Of a stretch of DNA of 64,000 bases, positions 48,824 to 57,498 are shown one piece after another. Position 1 is the first letter of the stretch; every line of letters starts with the position of its first letter. The notes below the pieces were generated by a model, which was given only the letters and a program-made list of their open reading frames with translations, was not told the DNA's origin and did not search any database. The stretch is from CAVTAV01 sp963732795 (GTDB lineage Bacteria > Pseudomonadota > Alphaproteobacteria > CAVTAV01), in NCBI GenBank assembly GCA_963732795.1, contig CAVTAV010000002.1:248001-312000 (forward strand), in the 5' to 3' direction. The translations under genes and the position numbers were made by a program.

Positions 48824-51092
48824 TCAGAGCACTTTCTCGAAGATCGCCTTGCCGTCGCCCGGCTTGTAGAAGTCCGGCAGCGAGGCCCGAAGCGTATAGC
48901 CGTTCCGCGCGTAGAACCGGCGCGTCGGGACATAGGGTTCGGACGTCGAGGTATCGACATAGATCCGCTTGCCCCCGAGTGCCGCGATCAGGGATTCCGT
49001 GCGCTTGAGCACTTCGGCGCCGAGGCCCGAGCCTTGCTGAGGCTTCTCGACACCAATCCAGTATAGGTCGTAGCTCGTCTCGGTGCCGTCGATCCGGCCG
49101 TAGCAGGCATAGCCCGCGACATGGCCCGCCTGTTCGGCGAACAGGAACCGGTAGTCGCTGTCAGGACCTTTGGCCAGCCGGTCCTCGACCAGCTCGGCCG
49201 CGATCCGCACTTCCTCGGGCGAGAACACCTTCGTTTCGTCGATCAGCCGTCGAACGGTCTCGACGTCGGTCGGAACAGGCTCTTCGCGCCAGACGATGGA
49301 GTCAAAGTCGACATGACGGCGCGGCGGGAACGGGGGCCGCGCCTGTTTGCCCGCCTGGGTCTCGCCGGCCGTCTGCCAGAGCCCGGTGAAGAAGTGCCGC
49401 GCGTTGGCGCCGAGCGTCCGGATGCGGTAGCCGCCTTCCTGGACCACGAGAGTCGGCACACCCGCCGCGCCGATCATCCGGCCTATCTCGGTGAAGTCGT
49501 CGGGGCGGTTTACCCAGGTGCCGGTCGGGTCGCCCTTGGCGGTGTCGAAGCCGGCGGCGACCACGAGATAGCGCGGGGCGAAGCGTTCGATCCGGCGCAG
49601 CGCCTGGCGCAGGGTTTCGCGATAGTGTTCGGGCGTGATCGTCTCGGCCAAAGGCAGGTTCAGATTGTAGCCTTCGCCGCGGCCCTCGCCGGTCTCTTCC
49701 TTGAAGCCGGAAAAATAGGGATAGGCGAAGCTTGGATGGCCGTGGATCGAGACGGTCAGCACGTCGTCGCGGCTGTAGAAGATATCCTGCGTGCCGTTGC
49801 CGTGGTGGTAGTCGATATCGAGCACCGCGACCCGGCCGTACCGGCTGATGAAATCGGCCGCGATGGCCGAATTGTTGAAATAGCAGAATCCGCCGAAGGC
49901 CTTGCTTTCCGCGTGATGCCCCGGAGGCCGGACCAGCGCATACACCACCGGCCGGCCCGATAGAAGCCGCTCGGCCGCCGTCAGCGCGCAGTCGACCGCT
50001 CCGCGCGCCGCCAGATAGGCGTTCGTATTGATCGGCGTAAAGGTGTCGATGCAGTAATAGCCCGCCCTGACGGAGGCTTCCCGTGGCGGCCGCGCAGCGT
50101 TGCGGATCGGGAAGACATAGGGATAGACCGACTTGCCCGGCGCCGCGGCCCGGGAGGCATTCTTGATATAATTGACCAGCGCGCCGTCATGGACCGCTCG
50201 GATGAAGCTCTCGGGGAAATGCCGCGCCGGCATCCGCTCGAACAGGTTGGAGCGGTCGAGCTCTCCCAGGATCGAGCGGATCCGCACCGGCGCCTCGACA
50301 TAACCCCGGTCGCGCACGTGGTGGATGTCGTGCTTGTCGTTGACGACCATCGGGATGCGCCACAACGGCTGTGCCGTGCCCGGCGTAGCAGGTGCGCGGC
50401 GCACGTATTTCGGTGGCCGGATGCGGACAGGATCGTCGGTGAACGAATTCACGACCATGTCGATGTAATCCGGCGGGCAGATATCGCCGTATTTGCGCTC
50501 GAGGATGGCGCGGGTGATGGCGCGGGCCTGATCGCGGCTCGGCGGGGCCTCCCGGCCAAGGCCGTCGAACATCAGATAAGGCGGGTTGGTGTCGCCGGGC
50601 TTGAGCGGCGTCTCGTAAGCCGTGTTCTCGATGGGCCGCGCGCCGAAGCGTTCGTAAAAGCGCAAGCGGTCGGCGTTCTGCTTGCGGATCGCGGGATCGG
50701 GCGAGAGCGCGGGGTCGTCCGGCAGGCATTCGTAGAACAGGCCGACGACGCCGAGCGACAGGGCTTCCTCGCGCACCCTGTCATAAAGCACGCTTCCCAT
50801 GCCGCCGCCGGTCTTACCGGGCGCCGCGGAGATTTCCTCGAGATAGCAGAAATTGAGATCCGGCGCGTAAAGCAGCAGGGCGAATGCCTTGACCTTGTCG
50901 TTGCCGTCGTCGGCCACCAGGATGATCGAGCGGAAACGATATTTCATCGGATCGCGAAGCTGGGCCGGCAGCTTGTCGATCTCCTCATCGGACATCTTGG
51001 GGAACTGGGCGCGCAGGATCGCCTGCACCTCGGCGATGGCGGCCCGGTTTGCGGGCGTCGAGTTCGTCCATCACGCGGCGGATGCGGAACAT
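48824..51092 (-). CDS. GNAT - histone-deacetylase-like - GNAT three-domain fusion, one N-terminal frameshift
   Basis: About 755 residues. Numbering from the GTG at 51028: an acetyltransferase domain (1-155; LNFCYLEEISAAPGKTGGGMGSVLYDRV), a class II HDAC / acetylpolyamine amidohydrolase domain (225-560), and a second GNAT domain (590-734; YWIGVEKPQQGSGLGAEVL, TRRFYARNGY). The HDAC site looks complete: His371-His372 in PPGHHAESK, Zn ligands Asp406 and His408 in LDIDYHHGNG, Asp495 in AAGFDTAKGD, and the catalytic Tyr in EGGY (534). The true start is probably the ATG at 51092 (MFRIRRVMDEL), with one extra base near 51070. It is last in the kamA operon, 3 bases after the preceding stop. It may add and remove acyl groups on the operon product; this is inference. 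Confidence 0.85.
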
Positions 51093-51095
51093 GGG

Positions 51096-52084
51096 CTATC
51101 GGCCTTTCAGCGCGGCGTCGACGATGCGTCGGACGACCGCTTGCCTGTCGAGCCCGGCCTCGCCGGCGGCGGCCATGAAACCGGCGTCGGACGACAGGCA
51201 GGGATTGGCGTTCACTTCCAGCACCCAGGGTTTGCCGCGGGAATCGATCCGGAAGTCGACCCGAGCATAGCCGCTGAGGTCGAAAGTATGCCAGCAGGCC
51301 AGTGACAACTCGCGAATCCGGTTGGCGAGGGCCGAACCGTGGTCGAGCGTGTCGAAGTGGCGCACCGTGCCGTGGTATTTCGGGTTGGTCGGGTCCCATT
51401 TGGCAGCGTAGTCGACGATAAGCGGCTCGTCCTTCCGGTAGCCATTGAACATGATCTCCGCGAGCGGCAGGACTTCAGCGCCGGTTGGCCCATCCAGCAC
51501 CGAGATGTTGAATTCGCGGCCGGCGATGTAACGCTCGGCGAACCAGGTGCCGCCGAAGCGCTGCTTGCGGTCGGCGAAGATAGGGGTGATATCCACCGCC
51601 GGTGCAATCGATGTGGCGTCGAGGCCGATCGAGGCATGCTCCCAGACCGATTTGACGATGCAGAGCGCGTCCCGGCCGATCTTGCCGTGCTTTCGACCTC
51701 GATCGTCGATCCAGGCCGCCGTCGGAATACCGGCGGCGATCATGGCCTGTTTGGCCAAAAGCTTGTTGGAGGTCACCATCATCGCGGTGGCGGACGCGCC
51801 GGTGAAGGACAGACCTAGCGCCTCCATCGCGGCCGGGGCCAGATGGATGAGCCGGCCCTCGCCTTCGAGAGACTCTACCAGAGTTGAAGACGAAGGCCGG
51901 CGCCCCCTGGGCGAACGCCTTGAGCTCGGAGAGGTCGAGGCCGACCGACTTAGAGCCTGGCCTCGTAGCCGAGTGTCCTCAAGGCGTCGCCGACTTCCGC
52001 CGCCTGAACCAGCGCATCGCGCTCGTCCGGACGGGCGGAGTCCGAAATATGATCGTGGAGAACGATCGCGGACCGATCGCTCAC
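51096..52084 (-). CDS. ATP-grasp carboxylate-amine ligase (D-Ala-D-Ala ligase/RimK-like), second in operon, frameshifted
   Basis: About 329 residues. The GTG at 52084 (VSDRSAIVLHDHISDSARPDERDALVQAAEVGDALRTL is the reading) starts the N-terminal domain. Frame changes near 51953 and 51878 follow. The ATP-grasp core is then clean: MEALGLSFTGASATAMMVTSNKLLAK, FAERYIAGREFNISVLDG, YARVDFRIDSRGKPWVLEVNANPCLSSDAGF. The last piece holds the metal-binding Asp and Glu-x-Asn. This is the D-Ala-D-Ala ligase pattern, which joins a carboxylate to an amine through an acyl phosphate. It starts 19 bases after the other ligase gene. Substrates are unknown; peptidoglycan is unlikely because the neighbours are not cell-wall genes. 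Confidence 0.8.
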
Positions 52085-52103
52085 GGGATGGGTGCTCCGT
52101 TCC

Positions 52104-53123
52104 CTAGGCGACCGAGACCTTGCCGTTCTCGGTCTGTGGAAAGGAGAGGCCGTTCCGCGTCAAACACGACCCGACGATTTCTCGGATCAGCGTGTCATAA
52201 GTCACACCGGCCAGAGTGTCGACAGGATCGGCAGGTCGGAATGGGTCGGGTGAATGCCCGCCAGCGGGTTGACCTCCATGAAATGGGGGACGTTGCCCCC
52301 ATCCGACCGGAGATCGACCCGGCCGCCGTCCCGGCAGTCGAGCGCGCGATAAGCGGCAAGTCGCTGTCTCGCCGGCACGTCGCGCTTCGGCGTCGGTTGC
52401 GAGTGTGTAGCGCACCCGGCTCTCGCATTCCTCCTTGTTGACATAGGAGTAGACCTCCGGCTCGGCCGACCCGAGTAAAGTGACCTCCATCACGCCGATG
52501 ACCCGAGCCTTGGGCCCGGTCCCGACGATGCCGACCGTGAATTCCCGGCCGGGCAGGTAGGTCTCGACCAGGACCGGCTGGAGAAACTTCTTCAGCAAAT
52601 CCCGGCAGACGGCGTTCAAGGATAGCTCGTCGGTGATTTTCGAGCGCGTATCGATGCCCTTGCCCGTGCCTTCTGCCAGGGGCTTGGCAAAAAGCGGGTA
52701 GGGGAGCTGTACCTTTGCGATATCCGCGATCGTCTCCACCACCGCGAAGGGTGTTGTCGGGATGCCGTGGTCGCGGACGATCCGTTTGGCCATCGCCTTG
52801 TCCAGGGTCAGCGCCAGAACCAGCGGGTCCGAGAAGGTGTAGGGAATGCCGTAGGCTTCGAGCAGAGCCGGAACCTGGGCCTCACGAGAGCGGCCGTGCA
52901 GGCCTTCCGCGATGTTGAACACGAAATCCCAGCGATCTCCTGCGACCAGCCGTTTGGCCAATGCCTTGACGTTGCCGATCCGCTCGACCGAGAAACCGAG
53001 GCGGCTCAGCGCCGCCTCGATCGCCTCGATCGTCGATACGGAGTCGAACTCCGCGACGTCATCCTCGCCGTAGCCTTCAGCCAGATAATCGTCGCGGAGA
53101 TCGTAAGTCAGTCCTGCGCGCAT
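52104..53123 (-). CDS. ATP-grasp carboxylate-amine ligase (D-Ala-D-Ala ligase-like), first in operon, frameshifted
   Basis: 339 residues in the main frame. The N-terminal domain (MRAGLTYDLRDDYLAEGYGEDDVAEFD) resembles those of D-Ala-D-Ala ligases. The ATP-grasp core has WDFVFNIAEGLHGRSREAQVPALLEAYGIPYTFSDPL, LALTLDKAMAKRIVRDHGIPT, LFAKPLAEGTGKGI and VETYLPGREFTVGIVG. The distal metal-binding part reads in another frame (RVDLRSDGGNVPHFMEVNPLAGIHPTHSDLPIL), so frames change near 52385 and 52205. Its ATG overlaps the kamA stop as TAATG. It may ligate the aminomutase product. Confidence 0.8.
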   Translation of the reverse strand: MRAGLTYDLRDDYLAEGYGEDDVAEFDSVSTIEAIEAALSRLGFSVERIGNVKALAKRLVAGDRWDFVFNIAEGLHGRSREAQVPALLEAYGIPYTFSDPLVLALTLDKAMAKRIVRDHGIPTTPFAVVETIADIAKVQLPYPLFAKPLAEGTGKGIDTRSKITDELSLNAVCRDLLKKFLQPVLVETYLPGREFTVGIVGTGPKARVIGVMEVTLLGSAEPEVYSYVNKEECESRVRYTLATDAEARRAGETATCRLSRARLPGRRPGRSPVGWGQRPPFHGGQPAGGHSPDPFRPADPVDTLAGVTYDTLIREIVGSCLTRNGLSFPQTENGKVSVA

Positions 53124-54455
53124 TAGAGGGGCATTTCGACCGGACGGTCCGCGCCAAGCGTGCCGTCGGGGTCAGGGTAGCGATAGACGCCGCCCTCGAA
53201 ATTGCGCAGAAGCAGGTCGTCGCCGTCGCGGCCCACGACATAGTCGGGGATCAGCGGGATCTTGCCGCCGCCACCCGGCGCGTCGACGACGAAATGCGGC
53301 ACGGCATAGCCCGTCGTGTGGCCGCGCAGGCCCTGGATCATTTCGATGCCCTTCTCGACGGTCGTCCGGAAGTGGGACGAGCCCGAGATCGGGTCGCACT
53401 GATACAGGTAGTAGGGCCGCACGCGGTTCATCAGCAGGCCGTGATAGAGCTTCTTCAGGGTCTCGACGTTGTCGTTGATGCCCTTCAGCAGCACCGTCTG
53501 GCTACCCATCGGCACGCCGGAGTCGGCCAGGCGGTTGCAGGCTTCGGCAACCTCGGGCGTCAGCTCGTTGGGGTGCGTGTAATGGATGCTCATCCAGATC
53601 GGGCGGTGCTTGCGCAGCACCCGGATCAGGTCGCGGGTAATGCGCTGGGGCAGCACGCAGGGCACCTTGGTGCCGATGCGGACGAATTCGACGTGCTTGA
53701 TCGCCTTCAGGCGGCCAAGCAGGATAGTCGAGCTTGTTGTCCGCCAGGGTCAAGGGGTCGCCGCCGGAAATCAGGACGTCCCGGATTTCCGGATGCGCCT
53801 CGATATAGGCGATCGACTTTGTCCCACTGGGGTACGGCTGAACGAATACTCGCCGCCGGCCTCGCCGACCATGCGCGACCGCGTGCAATACCGGCAGTAG
53901 GTCGAGCAGAAGCCGGTGGCCAGGAACAGCACGCGGTCGGGATAGCGGTGCACCAGGCCCGGCGTCGTCGTGTCGCCGTCCTCATGCAGCGGGTCGTCTT
54001 CCTCGCCGGGCGCCCGGTAATACTCGCCGAGCACCGGAATATGGGTTCGACGCAGGGCGTCGGTCGGATCCGTCCGGCTAAAAAGGCTGGCGTAATAGGG
54101 CGTGATGCCGACCGGCAGCGAGCCTTGATGCTGCTCGACGGCCTGCCGTTCGCCTTCGGAAAGCTCGAAAATGCGCGAAAGCTCGTCAAGCGACCGGATG
54201 CGGTTTCGCAGCTGCCAGCGCCAGTCGTTCCAATCCGCGGAGGTCGCCGCCGGGTAAATACTTCCGGCGGAACTCGTTCGCGGCTCGACTGATCGGAAAT
54301 CGCGGAGAGCGGATGACGTAGAGTTCGGCTCGTTTGGCCGATTTGGTCCCCGTTACCTGTGTCGGTGAGGATATCTTTAAGGAGCCGCCCGTATCGAGGG
54401 CCGCTCCGGTGGTATCTGGAGGGTCTTCAGGTTGTGCCACGCCGTAGTCGGTCAT
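53123..54455 (-). CDS. kamA: Lysine 2,3-aminomutase family radical SAM enzyme, frameshifted
   Basis: About 444 residues. The middle frame holds the radical SAM cluster motif CSTYCRYC (CxxxCxxC) within FLATGFCSTYCRYCTRSRMVG. Further KamA features are DVLISGGDPLTLADNKLDY, LLGRLKAIKHVEFVRIGTKVP, IWMSIHYTHPNELTPEVAEA, QTVLLKGINDNVETLKKLYHGLL, RVRPYYLYQCDPISGSSHFRT and VPHFVVDAPGGGGKIPL (PLP and substrate region). Frame changes lie near 54187, 53823 and 53717. The N-terminal 60 residues are variable. KamA makes L-beta-lysine from lysine; related enzymes act on glutamate or arginine, so the exact substrate is open. It heads the operon with two ATP-grasp ligases and the GNAT-HDAC-GNAT protein. Confidence 0.87.
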
Positions 54456-55156
54456 TGGTGGTCTCTCTCATGCTTCGGCGCCGCCGCCGATGACGCACCA
54501 TGCGTCCAAAGCCGCGCCGAAAAACGACGGGGAAATAGTAGCAACGCGGGGACTACGCAAGAGAAATTTTGTTGCGCCCCTAAAAACCTTGTTTTTGCCA
54601 CATTCGATCAAGAATTGGGGAGCTGAATATTGAGACTTTTACTAAGGAATAAAGGGATCGCTTCGCCCTCGCTCCAAGTCGTCGCTCTGGGTGCGCCACG
54701 ATCCGAATCCGAGCCTGAATCAAGAACTTCTGATGCCCGATCTTCAACAGCGTCCCGGCCGGAATGATGTCGCGTCTCGGGGCACGTGACCTTCAGGATG
54801 CCTACCAAATCATACTTAACGGGAAGAGGCGGTAGGCGCGCTATCGAGGTGGCCAAGCCGGGGCGGTCACCGTCGAAACCGGCCCAACGTCAACGCGACT
54901 CGACAGAAGTGGCCCTGGAGGTGTGCCCGACGGCGGTTTGAGGCCGATCTAAACCCGTTTGGATGCATTCGCACGCCACCCGTGCTCCCCATATCACCTT
55001 GTAATAACGTTCTGTAACAAGTGGAAACACGTTTCAGAACGGTAATTTATTGGACTCCCTGGAAGGCTTCCGTATTGTCCGTCGTGTTGGGGAATGGAGG
55101 CGGCGCTTATCGGTCGGCCGGTGGTCGGGCCGGTTCCGACAAGAAGGCGCCCCAGG
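54456..55156. other. Intergenic region, no supported gene
   Basis: 701 bases between kamA and a divergent TonB receptor gene. Short open frames (54432-54626, and 54608-54856 on the reverse strand) show no family features. The kamA promoter should lie in the first part, but I see no clear boxes. An inverted repeat occurs at 55008-55041. TTGGAC/TATTGT-like boxes near 55048-55080 could serve the receptor gene, weakly. Confidence 0.6.
55008..55041. promoter_or_regulatory. Imperfect inverted repeat upstream of TonB receptor
   Basis: cgttctgtaac (55008-55018) and gtttcagaacg (55031-55041) are reverse complements with one mismatch, separated by 12 bases. It lies about 115 bases before the receptor ATG in an AT-richer stretch. 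It could be an operator for metal- or nutrient-dependent control. No regulator gene is adjacent. Confidence 0.35.
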
Positions 55157-57288
55157 ATGCGTTGTCTACAAGGATTTTGGCTGGTGTTCGGCGTGTCGTC
55201 GATCTCACTCATTGCTTCGGGCGCCCTAGCCCAAACCGCCTCAGCCTCCCCCCCAGAGGTGGATCAACCGGCTGCCGTAGCGCCGGCCACCCCGGATGAT
55301 CATATCGATGTCGTGACGGTCACGGCGCGACGTCGCCAGTTGCTCGGGACCGCCACGACGTCGAGTCAAGGCGTGGTCGTGAAGGAGGAACTGGCGCTGA
55401 CGCCGTCCTTTCGTCCCGCTCAGATTCTGGAGACGGTCCCCGGCCTCGTGGTCACCGCTCATAGCGGCGAGGGCAAGGCCAATCAGTATGAGTTGCGCGG
55501 CTTCAGCCTCGATCACGGCACCGACCTCGCCACCTTCGTCGACGGCATTCCGATCAACCAGCCTACTCATGCCCACGGCCAGGGCTATACCGACCTGAAC
55601 TTCCTGATCCCCGAGGTCGTAGAACGGGTCGATTACACTAAGGGGCCCTATTTTGCCGCAATAGGCGATTTTGGTGCGGTGGGGTCGGTCCACATCCATT
55701 TGGTGGACTCAATACCCGCGCAGATCACAGCAACTGCCGGCAATCTGGGATACCAGCGGCTGTTAGGTGCCGGATCGGAAGCTATTGGCGGCGCGAACAT
55801 GCTGGCTGCGGTCGAGCTTCAGCATTATGGCGGCCCCTGGGACCATCCCGATAATCAGCGCAAGATCAATAGCGTCCTGCGATATAGCGACGGTGACGAG
55901 ACGGATGGCTATTCCGTTACGGCCATGTTCTATCATGATCTTTGGAACGCAACGACGGACCAGCCGGTACGCGCCATGGATCCGGTTTATATGGCGAGTC
56001 TCGGCCTGAAGCCGATCGACCGCTGGGGCTCGCTCGACCCGTCCGACGGCGGCAGTGCGGAGCAGATTCACGTCTCGGGCCAGTACCATGCCGAAGTCGG
56101 TAGTGGGCATGTCGATGCGAATGTGTTCAGCGTTTATAATCGAATGACGCTCTGGAACGACTTCACCCATTACCTCTACGACCCGGTCAACGGCGACCAG
56201 GAAGCGCAGAACGATCATCGCTTCACTTTGGGCGGTGGCGGGGGCTACAGCATCTCAACCAATGTGGTTGGTTTCGAAAACGACTTCCTCACCGGCGTCC
56301 AGACACGCTACGACGAAGCCCATGTCAGCCATTTCCATACCAAGAACCGGGTCAATCTGTCGGTCACCGACGACGACCGGGCGAACATCACCAGCCTTGC
56401 GGCCTATGCGCAGGCAACCACCCATTGGACAGACTGGATGCGGACCGTCCTCGGCGTTCGAGAGGATTACCAGACGGCGACAGTCAAAGGATCCTTCCCG
56501 GGCAGGGCGTCGCAGGCGATCTTCCAGCCCAAGGCCAGCCTGATCATCTCGCCCTGGGGCTCGACCGAATTCTATATCAGCGCCGGCCGGGGCTTTCACA
56601 GCGACGATGCCCGCGGCGTGACCCAGGCCAAACTGCAGGGCCTGACGGGCGCGCCGCTCTTGGCTCACGCGACCAGCGAGGAGGTGGGTGTGCGCACCTC
56701 CCTTCTCCCCAACCTGACCGCAACGGTCACCGCCTTCCGGATGGACTTCCAGTCCGAGACGACCTACGACCCGGATATCGGCCAGGATGCCGCCGGCCCG
56801 CCGAGCCGTCGCCGGGGCATCGAGGTGAACACCACCTTCGTGCCGCTGGATTGGCTCGAATTCTATACAAGCTTCGCGGCAAGCCATGCGCGCTACACGG
56901 TCAACTACGATGACGGCACCGGCCATGTCGGGCGCTACATCCCGAACGCACCGAACATCATCGCCAATGTCGCCGGCTATGTCCGGGACCTTGGCCCTGG
57001 TCGGGCGGCGTCGAATGGCGCTATCTCGGCCACTTCCCCCTGACGCCCGACAACACGGTGAAGGGCAAGGGCTATAGCGAAGTGAACGTCGAAGCCAACT
57101 ACGCCTTCGATAATGGGTTCAAGTTCGGCATCGGCATCTACAATCTGCTCGACACCCACGCCAATGCCGCCGAGTTCTGGTACATCGATCGGCTGCCCGG
57201 CGAGCCGGTGGATGGCGTCAGCGATCTGCATGTTCACCCGCTGGAGCCGCGGGCGTTCCGTTTCACCGTCAGCAAGGCATTTTCCTGA
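55157..57288 (+). CDS. TonB-dependent receptor, one frameshift
   Basis: About 710 residues. The ATG at 55157 is chosen because AAGAAGG lies 9 bases upstream and the signal peptide begins there (GFWLVFGVSSISLIASGALAQ); an ATG at 55094 is possible. The plug contains LETVPGLVVTAHSGEGKANQYELRGFSLDHGTD and the distinctive HAHGQGYTDLNFLIPEVVERVDYTKG. The frame changes near 56998, then the barrel finishes with VNVEANYAFDNGFKFGIGIYNLLDTHANAAEFWYID and ends RFTVSKAFS. The next gene is a paralogue. Ligand unknown. Confidence 0.85.
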
Positions 57289-57498
57289 TGTCGGCCACGG
57301 TATTTCCAATAACCTGTTGGCGAAGGGTATGACGGCGATGGAGTGACGGCTTTAGGCGGCATCGATCCGGGGTAAACTGATTTGGGTCATGTCGCATTGG
57401 GGAGCCTTCGGGCTAGCAAAAGTCGTCGGATAGCTGCGGAAATCGTGAGGGCGGGAATCTCGCTCGATCGGTACATCCGTTAAAATGGAGGCTGATCT

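Noticed and set aside
54608..54856. 82-residue reverse open frame in the kamA-TonB gap
   Set aside because: No ribosome-binding site, no signal or domain, and a composition unlike neighbouring proteins. A chance frame is more likely.
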